NCBI RefSeq assembly: GCF_902810435.1 | Contig: NZ_LR778174.1 | Span: 1,534,501 to 1,598,500, forward strand | Origin: Veillonella parvula | GTDB lineage: Bacteria > Bacillota > Negativicutes > Veillonellales > Veillonellaceae | Length of the DNA stretch: 64,000 bases | Direction: 5' to 3' | Part shown: positions 52,848-61,003 of the stretch, in pieces | Numbering within the stretch: position 1 is the stretch's first letter | Layout: each line of letters starts with the position of its first letter | The notes under the pieces: model-generated | Database searches by the model: none | What the model was told of the DNA's origin: nothing | The model's input: only the letters and a program-made list of their open reading frames with translations | Position numbers and translations under genes: made by a program

Positions 52848-53795
52848 TTACATAGACTCAGCCTTTACAACATGTTCACGAATGACAGCACAAGAAGTTT
52901 TAAATAAGGCTAGCTCTTCATTGGTTAGTTGCAGTTCAAAAACATTTTCGATACCATCTTTACCAATAACAGCAGGAGTAGATGCAAATATTCCTTCTTC
53001 TCCATATTGTCCATCTAAATAACAGGAGCAAGGCAATACCTTCTTTTCGTCATGAAATACAACGCGGATTAATTCTGTGGTAGCACTAGCAATCCCAAAT
53101 TCCGTAGACCCCTTACCTGCTAGTACATGATAGCCACCAATTTTAACATCATCTAGTGTTTTTACATGGTCAAGTTCAGGAAATCTATGGGGTAGCTCTC
53201 GATATAATTCTAAAAGTGGTTTACCTTGTACACAGACATGGGACCACGGCACCATGGCACTACCTCCATGTTCACCTAAACAGTAGGCCGTAATAGAGCG
53301 ATTACTAATAGTAAAGATATGAGCTAATTCTTTTTGCAATCTAGCTGAATCTAGAGCGGTTCCCGTTGAAATAATACGCTTAGGATTCCACTCAAGATGT
53401 TTACATAAATAGGTAGCTACCACATCAGCAGGATTAGAAATGGAAATGATGAAACCTTGAAAAGAAGACTGCTTAATACGTGGAATAACGTCTTTTAGTA
53501 CAGCCACGGTTTCACCAAGGCTCTCAAGGCGATCCTGATACAAATTCGGCAAAGGCCCCGCACTAAAAACGAGGATATCACAATCTCCACATTCTTCAAT
53601 AGGACCTGATGTAGCAGTTACTTGGTGTGGAATATAGCTAACGGCATCATTAATATCCATAGCTTGCGCTTGAGCTTTTTTCTCGTCAATATCCATCATA
53701 TATAATTCATCAACCTCACCTTGTAAGGCCAAAGAAAATGCCACATGAGAGCCTACATGTCCAGTACCAATAATACCTACCTTGCGTAACTTCAT
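52848..53795 (-). CDS. L-lactate/malate dehydrogenase-family 2-hydroxyacid dehydrogenase
   Basis: 315 aa. The Rossmann motif VGIIGTGHVGSHVAF, the acidic NAD-selecting Asp in MMDIDEKK, and the active-site His in CLGEHGGSAMVPWS place it in the LDH/MDH family. In the substrate loop (AGPLPNLYQDR) the specificity residue that is Gln in LDH and Arg in MDH aligns with Pro, as in divergent L-2-hydroxyisocaproate-type enzymes, so the substrate may be a larger 2-oxoacid. Veillonella oxidises lactate, and this could take part, but that is inference. ATG 53795 follows GGAGG by 5 nt. Confidence 0.83.
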   Translation of the reverse strand: MKLRKVGIIGTGHVGSHVAFSLALQGEVDELYMMDIDEKKAQAQAMDINDAVSYIPHQVTATSGPIEECGDCDILVFSAGPLPNLYQDRLESLGETVAVLKDVIPRIKQSSFQGFIISISNPADVVATYLCKHLEWNPKRIISTGTALDSARLQKELAHIFTISNRSITAYCLGEHGGSAMVPWSHVCVQGKPLLELYRELPHRFPELDHVKTLDDVKIGGYHVLAGKGSTEFGIASATTELIRVVFHDEKKVLPCSCYLDGQYGEEGIFASTPAVIGKDGIENVFELQLTNEELALFKTSCAVIREHVVKAESM

Positions 53796-53889
53796 AAGAG
53801 CCTCCATACCTTAGCATAAAACGATAACATATCCTCAAATGCCAATCATTTAAATCACGTATATCCGTATATGATTTACCTTAATAGAA

Positions 53890-54705
53890 TCATAACTCAT
53901 TTAAATTCATCTCATCCAAATTGAGTGGGAACAAATCTTTTTCTTCCATCGCTTGAGGAGATTTTTCTAAATATTGTTTACGCATGGACCATAAAATATC
54001 CAAATCTGTAGGATCCAATTTTGATAATGCATATATCATAGTAAAGTCAGAACCATAGTGCCCACGTAAGCTATCAGGTACACCCTTAGAGCCTTCACCA
54101 CTAATGCGGTTATTAAAGAACCCTTGGATACGACGATTACCTAAATCTATAATAATAAAACCTGATCCATCATACACATATAATGTATGATTAACACGTT
54201 TTAATGCACGTACTGTATTCGTAATAAAATACTGGTCCTTCAAATCAATGAGGGACGACTCATAACCAGAATGGTAAAAGTCACCATAATAATGGGCCCC
54301 TCCATCAGTAGACTCCAACAAGCCTTTAAATTCTTTTTGCTCTTCAGCACTGAAATCGGATAAAGATTTTAGCTTTGTTATATTCCGTAAACCTCGTTGG
54401 TAATCATCCGATTTAGTTGGCTCTATATGTTGCCCCCTAAAGGTTATTGGCATTAAACGAAGTGCATTATCAGATAAATTATAAATCCCTAGTCCTTCAT
54501 AACCTAAGAAATACACTTGTGATCCACTGGTCTTCATAGCTAATATTCGTTTTGAAATAATGGCATCACTAGAATTAACCAGTGTATGCGCTTCTGGATC
54601 AATACGTACTGTTTTGCTATCATAATTTGCCCCTACAGCAAGCCAGTAAGATATGCCCATTATAATAAGTGCCAGTACAAATAATCCAATACGTTTTATA
54701 TTCAT
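53890..54705 (-). CDS. Unknown protein with N-terminal membrane anchor
   Basis: 271 aa, not recognised. One hydrophobic helix (about 5-24) precedes an extracytoplasmic domain, mostly beta, with strands such as SGSQVYFLGYEGLGIYNLSD and TLYVYDGSGFIIIDLGNRR, which suggest two or three blades of a propeller-like fold. A helical Lys/Glu-rich middle (about 100-135) and an acidic tail (LFPLNLDEMNLNEL) complete it. GGAGAG lies 5 nt before ATG 54705. It sits between the folate operon and the dehydrogenase gene. Context gives no function. Confidence 0.6.
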   Translation of the reverse strand: MNIKRIGLFVLALIIMGISYWLAVGANYDSKTVRIDPEAHTLVNSSDAIISKRILAMKTSGSQVYFLGYEGLGIYNLSDNALRLMPITFRGQHIEPTKSDDYQRGLRNITKLKSLSDFSAEEQKEFKGLLESTDGGAHYYGDFYHSGYESSLIDLKDQYFITNTVRALKRVNHTLYVYDGSGFIIIDLGNRRIQGFFNNRISGEGSKGVPDSLRGHYGSDFTMIYALSKLDPTDLDILWSMRKQYLEKSPQAMEEKDLFPLNLDEMNLNEL

Positions 54706-54727
54706 CTACGCTCTCCATGACTCCCCA

Positions 54728-54755
54728 ATCATAAAACGTAAAAGCATGCGTACAA
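54728..54755 (-). promoter_or_regulatory. Possible promoter of the unknown membrane-anchored protein
   Basis: TTGTAC (54755-54750), 16-bp spacer, TATGAT (54733-54728) on the minus strand, 22 bp before ATG 54705. Confidence 0.35.
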
Positions 54756-54806
54756 TATGTATCATGTTTACAATGTATCTAACATTAGCTTATATACGAT
54801 TCTAGC

Positions 54807-55277
54807 TTATACCTCCAATTGAGATAATCGGTCGGCAACCTTAACCCCTTTATATGTGAAAGTTGGTAACAGCTGAGATAGCGGTTCTAGTACAAAATTA
54901 CGATTCCAAAAATGAGGATGCGGTATCACAAGACTTTCATCATACAGAGAAATCATTTTCCCCTCTGTATCGTACACTAAAATAATATCCAAATCTAATG
55001 TGCGAGGGCCCCAATGAATCAATCGTTTTCGTCCAGCCGCCTGCTCTAATTGCTGAATAAGGCTGAGCATTTGATGTGGTTCTAGAGTGCTTTCACAAGA
55101 CCATACGCCATTAACAAAGGTATCTTGTTCCGTATATCCCCACGGCTCAGTTTCAATAAGAGAAGAAGTGACTAGCTTAGAAATTTCCCCATGTTGTTGT
55201 AAGGATTGAAAAGCAGAATTAATGTGGTCTCTCTTGTCCCCTATATTCGAGCCTACACTGATGTAATAGGTATACAT
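54807..55277 (-). CDS. folK: 2-amino-4-hydroxy-6-hydroxymethyldihydropteridine pyrophosphokinase
   Basis: About 156 aa: YYISVGSNIGDKRDH, ETEPWGYTEQDTFVNGV, and the ATP/metal motif GPRTLDLDIILVYD followed by IPHPHFWNRNFVLEPL. It pyrophosphorylates 6-hydroxymethyl-dihydropterin for folate synthesis. ATG 55277 overlaps the folB stop (TGATG); a TTG three bases earlier is possible. It is the last gene of folE-folP-folB-folK. A gap of about 100 bp to the next gene has no clear terminator. Confidence 0.95.
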   Translation of the reverse strand: MYTYYISVGSNIGDKRDHINSAFQSLQQHGEISKLVTSSLIETEPWGYTEQDTFVNGVWSCESTLEPHQMLSLIQQLEQAAGRKRLIHWGPRTLDLDIILVYDTEGKMISLYDESLVIPHPHFWNRNFVLEPLSQLLPTFTYKGVKVADRLSQLEV

Positions 55278-55639
55278 CAAATTTGTCCTCTTGTGGTGAT
55301 AACCTCAACATAATCCAAAATACCTGAAATCGGTACAGATGGTTTACGCACCGTTACTGAGAGACCTACGATACCTTGATAATGTTGGTACAAGGAATCG
55401 GCGATAAGAGCCCCTAATCGTTCTAACAGATTATGCTTTTCACCAGTCATAATTGATTCTACAATTTCATATACCTCTACATAATTGGTTGAGTCCTCTA
55501 ATTGATCACTTTGACCGGCCTTTGTAAGATCAGTTATTATTTCTACATCTACAAAAAATCGTTGCCCTTGTTCTTGCTCAGATGCCAAATTTCCGTGGTA
55601 TCCGTAGAATGCCATATTTTTTAAAACGATTCTATCCAT
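55277..55639 (-). CDS. folB: Dihydroneopterin aldolase
   Basis: 120 aa, T-fold enzyme: IVLKNMAFYGYHGNLASEQ near the start, DLEDSTNYVEVYE-type block, HNLLERLGALIAD, and the catalytic Lys in VTVRKPSVPI. It cleaves dihydroneopterin to 6-hydroxymethyl-dihydropterin and glycolaldehyde. ATG 55639 overlaps the folP stop (TAATG) and the stop overlaps folK, so the genes are tightly coupled. Length is typical. Confidence 0.95.
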   Translation of the reverse strand: MDRIVLKNMAFYGYHGNLASEQEQGQRFFVDVEIITDLTKAGQSDQLEDSTNYVEVYEIVESIMTGEKHNLLERLGALIADSLYQHYQGIVGLSVTVRKPSVPISGILDYVEVITTRGQI

Positions 55640-56472
55640 TATTCACCTCGTAACAAACCGTCTGCTACTGCTAAGGCGCGTTTGTGCATTTTCACATTGT
55701 GAACACGCACCATATCAACACCTTGAAATACACCTGTAATACAAGCTGCTACCGTACCTTCATCGCGATCTTCTGGAGGCAATCCGCCTAACATAGATCC
55801 GATGAAACGCTTGCGGCTCGGCGCAAGTAAAACAGGATATTCATAAGCGGTTAACTCACCCAAGCGTTGCATAACTTCAATATTTTGTTCTTCAGTTTTA
55901 CCAAAGCCAATACCTGGGTCAAGCCAGATTTGTTGTGGCGTTACCCCCTCTTTCAACGCTTTATCGATAGCACAGAAGAAGAACGCTTTCATATCTTCAA
56001 TGATATCACCATAATTTGTATCATTACTATTATGCATGATGATAACAGGTACCTTATATTTAGCCACCACCGCGGCCATGTCAGGATCATAATGTAATCC
56101 CCATACATCATTTAAAATATGTGCCCCTTTAGAGAAAGCATATTCTGCAGTTTTAGCATGATATGTGTCAATAGATACAGGCACTGTAGAGGCCTGTAAG
56201 ACAGGCTCTATTAATAGAGATAAGCGTTCTATTTCCTCGTCTGCGGTCAAAGGTGTAGAACCAGGGCGTGTAGATTCAACGCCTAAATCGATAATATCTG
56301 CACCATCTTCAATCATTTGCTTTACATGCGCTGCTGCTGTTTCTGGTGTGTTGAATTGACCTCCATCAGAGAAGGAGTCAGGTGTACCATTCAGTATCCC
56401 CATAATAAGGGTTCGATCGCACAAAGATAAACTTTTGCCATCATTCCATGTATAATTTCTACGTTTAAACAT
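55639..56472 (-). CDS. folP: Dihydropteroate synthase
   Basis: A 277-aa TIM-barrel enzyme: MGILNGTPDSFSDGGQF, DIIDLGVESTRPGS, DTYHAKTAEYA, NDVWGL, IIMHN, DPGIGFGKT, LAPSRKRFIG and RVHNV. It joins p-aminobenzoate to dihydropterin pyrophosphate and is the target of sulfonamides. ATG 56472 overlaps the folE end by 8 bp, with GGAGGACAGG upstream. One residue is notable: the usual MGVLNVTPDSF reads GILNGTPDSF. Confidence 0.96.
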   Translation of the reverse strand: MFKRRNYTWNDGKSLSLCDRTLIMGILNGTPDSFSDGGQFNTPETAAAHVKQMIEDGADIIDLGVESTRPGSTPLTADEEIERLSLLIEPVLQASTVPVSIDTYHAKTAEYAFSKGAHILNDVWGLHYDPDMAAVVAKYKVPVIIMHNSNDTNYGDIIEDMKAFFFCAIDKALKEGVTPQQIWLDPGIGFGKTEEQNIEVMQRLGELTAYEYPVLLAPSRKRFIGSMLGGLPPEDRDEGTVAACITGVFQGVDMVRVHNVKMHKRALAVADGLLRGE

Positions 56473-57034
56473 TTACCTGTCCTCCGCCTAACATTGCCAA
56501 CGCTTCATCTCTTAATGTGCCCTTTTCGGCTAATACGCCTCGGCTTTCTAATGTAATAACCTTTGAATCTTGCTGCATGGTACCTTTGATGAGCATACAC
56601 AACTGAGTCGATGTAATGCGTACAAATACGCCATGAGCAAATAAATCATTCATAATCGCATCTGCTAATTCAGATGCTAACCGCTCTTGTAATTGCGGTC
56701 TGCGACTGAGTATATTAACAACATCTTGAAACTTACTAAGTCCTGCCACACATCCATCCTTAGGTTGGTACACGATATCTACGGTACCAAAAAAAGGCAA
56801 TAAATGATGCTCACACATGGAGTAAAACGGAATCCCTGTAACTGCTACGAGACCTTTATAGTCTGTACTAAAAGTCTCTCCCCATGCAGCTTTCGTGTCT
56901 AATCCTACACCGCTGAATAATTCACTATATAATTCTGTTACACGACTTGGTGTTTTCTCTAATTCTGGTGCCTCTGTATCAACAGATAAAGCCTCTAAGA
57001 ATTGCTTTATCCCGTCCTTTGCACGTTGATTCAT
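56465..57034 (-). CDS. folE: GTP cyclohydrolase I
   Basis: 189 aa: TPSRVTELYSELFSG, zinc site FYSMCEHHLLPFFG with its Cys and His, LSKFQDVVNILSRRPQLQERL, and the second Cys in TSTQLCMLIKG. It opens the GTP ring to dihydroneopterin triphosphate, the first step of folate synthesis. ATG 57034 follows AGGAGG by 4 nt; an in-frame extension to 57064 runs into the ABC-F gene. In the last motif the usual MRGV reads LIKGTM, a small variation. It lies 8 bp after the ABC-F stop, so the operon probably starts at the ABC-F promoter. Confidence 0.95.
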   Translation of the reverse strand: MNQRAKDGIKQFLEALSVDTEAPELEKTPSRVTELYSELFSGVGLDTKAAWGETFSTDYKGLVAVTGIPFYSMCEHHLLPFFGTVDIVYQPKDGCVAGLSKFQDVVNILSRRPQLQERLASELADAIMNDLFAHGVFVRITSTQLCMLIKGTMQQDSKVITLESRGVLAEKGTLRDEALAMLGGGQVNV

Positions 57035-57042
57035 CGGTCCTC

Positions 57043-58599
57043 CTAAACAATCTTTGTTGTCCAATCTTCAATATTCCAAATATCCGTAACCCAATCTTGA
57101 TAGAATTCAGGCTCATGACTTACCAATATAACTGTACCTTTAAAATCACGTAGTGCACGGCTCAGCTCTTCTTTTGCATATATGTCTAAATGGTTAGTCG
57201 GTTCGTCTAGGACCAACACATTGTACTTATTCTGCATGAGCTTGCATAGACGAACCTTTGCATTCTCACCACCTGAAAGTACGCGCATTTGAGACGTAAT
57301 ATGTTCATTTGTAAGGCCACAACGAGCTAATGCTGCACGCACTTCTGCATTCGTCATCGCCGGATATTCATTCCAAATATAATCTAATGCTGTTTCAGAA
57401 TTAGATGGCGTATCCTCTTGGGCAAAATAGCCAACTTGTAAGAATTCACCTTTTACCAACTCACCACTAACAGGCTTTAATAGACCTAAAATAGTCTTCA
57501 ACAACGTTGTTTTACCTAAACCATTGACACCGCGAATAGCAATTTTTTTGTTTCTTTCAATTTGAAAGTCTACTGGTCTTGTTAATGGTTCATCATAACC
57601 TAATTGCAATCCAAAAGCCTCTACGATAAAGCGACTTGGCGTACGGCCTTCTTTAAAGCCAAAAGTGGGCTTGATATACTCTTTTGGCTTTTCTAGAATT
57701 TCCATCTTTTCTAAGCGCTTTGCTCGAGAATTTGCCATACCACGTGTTGCAACGCGCGCTTTATTGCGCTGAATAAAGTCTTCCATACGCTCAATCTCTT
57801 GCTGTTGACGTTCATACGCCTTAGCTGCTTGCGCTTTTTTCACCTCGTAAGCAGCTTGGAACTGATGATAATCACCAGTATAACGCGTAAGCACCGCTTG
57901 TTCGATATGGTAAATAACATTGACTACGGAGTTTAAAAACTCCATATCATGAGAAATCAAGATAAAGGCATTTTCATAATTTTGCAAATAGTTTTGCAAC
58001 CACTGAATATGCTCCACATCAAGATAGTTTGTCGGTTCGTCTAAGAGCAAAATAGTCGGTTTCTCTAGTAATAGTTTTGTGAGCAAAACCTTGGTACGTT
58101 GACCACCGCTGAGCTCTGTTACATCTCGATCTAAGCCGATATCCATAAGTCCCAATCCGGCAGCGGTACGCTCAATAACCGCATCAATTTCATAGAACCC
58201 ACGTTGCTCAAGAATTTCTTGCCATTCCCCTACCTGTTCAAGTAGCTTATTCATTTCATCTTCGGACACATCACCCATGCGATTATACGCATCGTTAATG
58301 TTTTGCTCCATGACGAATAAATCATCAAAAGCACGTTGTAATACATCACGGATGGTCATACCTTTTTCAAGAACAGCATGTTGATCCAAATACCCAACAG
58401 TTACCTGATTGGACCATTCAATTTTCCCCTCATCAGGTGGCAATTTACCTGTAATGATATTAAGAAACGTAGATTTACCTTCACCATTTGCACCAATGAG
58501 GCCTACATGTTCACCTTTTAGCAAACGGAATGATGCATCATCTAAAATTTGTCGCGCTCCAAAACCATGAGTTACATTTGAAACGGTTAAAACACTCAT
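57043..58599 (-). CDS. ABC-F family ATPase (ribosome-associated)
   Basis: 518 aa with two ABC ATPase domains and no membrane part: first Walker A GANGEGKST (about 35-43), signature LSGGQRTKV, Walker B ILLLDEPTNYLDV; second GVNGLGKTT, LSGGENAKV, VLDEPTNHLDI. The linker (about 240-315) is basic and helical (AKAYERQQQEIERMEDFIQR), the P-site tRNA-interaction motif. It most resembles the YkpA/YbiT-like housekeeping group; ABC-F proteins act on stalled ribosomes, some giving antibiotic resistance. ATG 58599 has GGAGAT 6 nt upstream. The leader holds a strong promoter, a two-codon frame and a terminator. Confidence 0.9.
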   Translation of the reverse strand: MSVLTVSNVTHGFGARQILDDASFRLLKGEHVGLIGANGEGKSTFLNIITGKLPPDEGKIEWSNQVTVGYLDQHAVLEKGMTIRDVLQRAFDDLFVMEQNINDAYNRMGDVSEDEMNKLLEQVGEWQEILEQRGFYEIDAVIERTAAGLGLMDIGLDRDVTELSGGQRTKVLLTKLLLEKPTILLLDEPTNYLDVEHIQWLQNYLQNYENAFILISHDMEFLNSVVNVIYHIEQAVLTRYTGDYHQFQAAYEVKKAQAAKAYERQQQEIERMEDFIQRNKARVATRGMANSRAKRLEKMEILEKPKEYIKPTFGFKEGRTPSRFIVEAFGLQLGYDEPLTRPVDFQIERNKKIAIRGVNGLGKTTLLKTILGLLKPVSGELVKGEFLQVGYFAQEDTPSNSETALDYIWNEYPAMTNAEVRAALARCGLTNEHITSQMRVLSGGENAKVRLCKLMQNKYNVLVLDEPTNHLDIYAKEELSRALRDFKGTVILVSHEPEFYQDWVTDIWNIEDWTTKIV

Positions 58600-58613
58600 A
58601 TCTATCTCCACCG

Positions 58614-58643
58614 GAATAAAAGCCGTCTTGTTGAAGACGGCTT
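58614..58643 (-). terminator. Terminator/attenuator in the ABC-F leader
   Basis: Perfect 10-bp stem AAGCCGTCTT/AAGACGGCTT (58620-58629, 58634-58643), loop of 4 nt, then TTTTATT on the minus strand. It lies between the promoter at 58672-58700 and the ABC-F start, and also after the M20 gene. Confidence 0.85.
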
Positions 58644-58650
58644 ATTTCAT
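58642..58650 (-). CDS. Possible two-codon leader frame (Met-Lys-stop) before the ABC-F attenuator
   Basis: ATG-AAA-TAA whose stop codon overlaps the first bases of the terminator stem. A ribosome here would cover the 5' arm. There is no good Shine-Dalgarno, so this is only a candidate. Confidence 0.25.
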   Translation of the reverse strand: MK

Positions 58651-58671
58651 ACTTACTTAAATATTATATCT

Positions 58672-58700
58672 ATTGTACCTTTTTGACCTCTATATGTCAA
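58672..58700 (-). promoter_or_regulatory. Consensus promoter of ABC-F-folE-folP-folB-folK
   Basis: TTGACA (58700-58695), 17-bp spacer, TACAAT (58677-58672), with a further TATAAT 4 bp downstream, about 75 bp before the ABC-F ATG. Confidence 0.85.
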
Positions 58701-58709
58701 AAATTGAAC

Positions 58710-59849
58710 TTACTTACACATCGCATAACGCAAGGCTACAACAGCCATAATCTTAGCACCCTTAATCGCTTGGTCTAACCCATAGTCAGATCCAGCAGCA
58801 CAAGTAAATTCTGGCGTATGCGCTTCTAAACCTAATCCAATCTGCAAGGTAGGCTGTGCTGTTGGTACTTCGTAAGACACATTACCTACATCAGTGCTAC
58901 CATCCGCCTCATCATCAGGCAATATACGTGGGCTTTCACCAAATTCAGTCATCACATCTTTAAAGAGATTTAATAACTGTTTATCTTGACGCATATCCTT
59001 AAAGAGTGGCTCATAGTGATGCATCTCAACTTGAGCTCCATAGGATGAACCGATTTCTTGGGCTGCCTCTTTAATAGCCGGCAAAATAATACCTTCTAAA
59101 TCATCCACTGTACTACCACGAACAGTCATACGAATCGTAGCCTTTGGTGTAACCACATTTGGTGCCGTACCTGCCTCTGTAAAGATGGCACCTACAATAG
59201 CACCTTTAGGAAAGGTCTTTTTTAAATCTTTTACCCTTTGATATAAGTCTACCGCACAATCTAAGGCATTGATTCCTGAATCTGTTAAGGATGCAATATG
59301 ACAAGAACGTCCATGGAACGTAACCTCTAGAGGATGTGTCGCCAATGATGTACCTCCCACCTCATTTTCTCCACCTGGATGAATGATAAGTGCTGCCTCA
59401 TAGCCTTTAAAAAGACCGGCTTCTGCCATATATACCTTACCACCGATAGTTTCCTCTGCAGGGCACCCAAAGAATGTTGTACCCCAATCCTGTGGTGCAC
59501 TTTGACTAAAAGCAACAGCAGCACCTAAGCTCATCATAGCAATAAGGTTATGACCACAGCCGTGGCCTAGTTCCGGTAACGCATCATATTCACCTAAGAA
59601 GGCTATTTTATGCCGTGCAGTACCGTTATAGTCGCCCCGTAACGCTGTTTGTAACTCTGTCCGATTAGTTAGACTTACATGAGATATAAAATTATGTGTT
59701 TCTAAGAATTGGTGAATTACCTTTACTGCTTTATGCTCATTCAAGCCCAATTCAGGATTATCGTGTAAATATATGGAAACTGCACGCAATTCCCGTGCCA
59801 TACTATCTATGATGGCACAGGCGCGAGCCTCTCGTTCTTGTAGTGTCAT
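58710..59849 (-). CDS. M20-family (M20D) amidohydrolase / peptidase
   Basis: 379 aa: FLGEYDALPELGHGCGHNL (metal ligands), the general base in CPAEETIGGK, the lid-domain block GRSCHIAS, and the final His region LGLEAHTPEF. M20D members hydrolyse N-acyl amino acids or the amide bond of dipeptides such as p-aminobenzoyl-glutamate (AbgB) or PM20D2-type beta-alanyl substrates. With a folate operon downstream, an aminobenzoyl-glutamate substrate is conceivable but unproven. AAGGGGAG precedes ATG 59849. The upstream gap has three short direct repeats. Confidence 0.85.
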   Translation of the reverse strand: MTLQEREARACAIIDSMARELRAVSIYLHDNPELGLNEHKAVKVIHQFLETHNFISHVSLTNRTELQTALRGDYNGTARHKIAFLGEYDALPELGHGCGHNLIAMMSLGAAVAFSQSAPQDWGTTFFGCPAEETIGGKVYMAEAGLFKGYEAALIIHPGGENEVGGTSLATHPLEVTFHGRSCHIASLTDSGINALDCAVDLYQRVKDLKKTFPKGAIVGAIFTEAGTAPNVVTPKATIRMTVRGSTVDDLEGIILPAIKEAAQEIGSSYGAQVEMHHYEPLFKDMRQDKQLLNLFKDVMTEFGESPRILPDDEADGSTDVGNVSYEVPTAQPTLQIGLGLEAHTPEFTCAAGSDYGLDQAIKGAKIMAVVALRYAMCK

Positions 59850-59863
59850 AACTCCCCTTGTTA

Positions 59864-59934
59864 TTATCTAATATCTTATTACCTATTATTTTATTACCTA
59901 ATATCACGGTAACTACTATTTTTATCTAATATCT
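59864..59934. repeat. Three short direct repeats upstream of the M20 gene
   Basis: TTATCTAATATCT at 59864-59876 and 59922-59934, with a variant TTACCTAATATCA at 59894-59906. Starts are 30 and 28 bp apart, close to three helical turns. Confidence 0.6.
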
Positions 59935-59975
59935 ATTTGCCTATTAAGTAAAATCGTTCATCCAAAAGCTCTTAA

Positions 59976-60914
59976 CTATTTCGTATAAGGATGAACGATG
60001 ATGGTATTAGAAATATATCTAAAGCTAATCGTCGCTCCTAGCGGTAATGTTTGATGTGGCGCCCCATGTCCCGTTGGCACATAGCATACAAAAGGATCTG
60101 GTAATTTTGGATTTCTATTTTCCTCCATATAGCGCAATGCTTCATAACCTAAATCGTAATCACGCTCATCTTCATCTCCTTCACAATCTGTAAAGATACC
60201 AATGACTAAGCCTTTAATACGGCTCAACAAACCGCTGAGTCGAAATTGTTGTAACATGCGATCCAGCTTATAAGGAGCCTCCCCTACATCTTCAATAAAT
60301 AGTAAGGTATCTTCCCATGATTCATTCTCTAAAAAATAAGGCGTTCCCGATAACATGGATACCATCGTCATATTACCACCTCGTAAAATACCCTCACCGA
60401 GTTCTGTGCCAATCGCACCTCGGGGAGGCTCTGGCAAGGGTTCTATAACTTTTAATTTGCCTTCTAAAGCATTAAATAGCGTATCAATATCTGACTTACG
60501 GTCTAATTTAAAATCTACCCCCATAGGTCCATGATAAGTAATGAGGCGGCTATATCGATTAATAGCCATATGAAGTGCTGTACAATCACTATATCCAACA
60601 AAAGCCTTCCGATACTTACGAATCGCTTTATAATCTAATAAATCTAAATAGCGCATCGTGCCATAACCACCGCGCAAGGCAAGAACCGTATCACAAGGAG
60701 CCACAGTCATCATGTATTGAAATTCTACGGCTTGCTCCTCAGGTGTGCCTCCATATAGCCCCTTTCTCCTTGCACTTTCACCTACAAGCACCTTATAGCC
60801 TTTAGCCTTACAAATTTCTTCTATTCTATGTAAATCTTCATCGCTAGCACTAGCAGGTGCCATAATACCTATGGTCATCCCCGGTGCCAAACGTTTTGGT
60901 TCAATCCAGTCCAT
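59976..60914 (-). CDS. LD-carboxypeptidase (peptidase S66, LdcA family)
   Basis: 312 aa: IGIMAPASASDED, LALRGGYGTMRYLD, the nucleophile Ser109 in FVGYSDCTALH, YHGPM, and the late Glu/His pair around EDVGEAPYKLDRML and PTGHGAPHQTLPLG. S66 enzymes cut the L-Lys/mDAP-D-Ala bond of muropeptides in wall recycling, in the cytoplasm. Some relatives cleave microcin C. It has no signal peptide. GAGGAT lies 4-5 nt before ATG 60914. Position between a peptide-uptake cluster and an amidohydrolase suggests muropeptide salvage (inference). Confidence 0.9.
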   Translation of the reverse strand: MDWIEPKRLAPGMTIGIMAPASASDEDLHRIEEICKAKGYKVLVGESARRKGLYGGTPEEQAVEFQYMMTVAPCDTVLALRGGYGTMRYLDLLDYKAIRKYRKAFVGYSDCTALHMAINRYSRLITYHGPMGVDFKLDRKSDIDTLFNALEGKLKVIEPLPEPPRGAIGTELGEGILRGGNMTMVSMLSGTPYFLENESWEDTLLFIEDVGEAPYKLDRMLQQFRLSGLLSRIKGLVIGIFTDCEGDEDERDYDLGYEALRYMEENRNPKLPDPFVCYVPTGHGAPHQTLPLGATISFRYISNTIIVHPYTK

Positions 60915-60938
60915 ATATCCTCAGAAAATACCTGTTAA

Positions 60939-60966
60939 CTTATAATATATTAATATTCCCATACAA
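60939..60966 (-). promoter_or_regulatory. Possible promoter of the LD-carboxypeptidase gene
   Basis: TTGTAT (60966-60961), 16-bp spacer, TATAAG (60944-60939), directly after the terminator of the oppA-like gene. Confidence 0.45.
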
Positions 60967-60994
60967 CAAAAGACGTACACAAGGTGTACGTCTT
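60964..60994 (-). terminator. Terminator of the opp-like cluster
   Basis: Perfect 11-bp stem AAGACGTACAC/GTGTACGTCTT (60970-60980, 60984-60994), loop AAG, then TTTTGTTG on the minus strand. Confidence 0.85.
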
Positions 60995-61003
60995 AAGTGT
61001 ATC

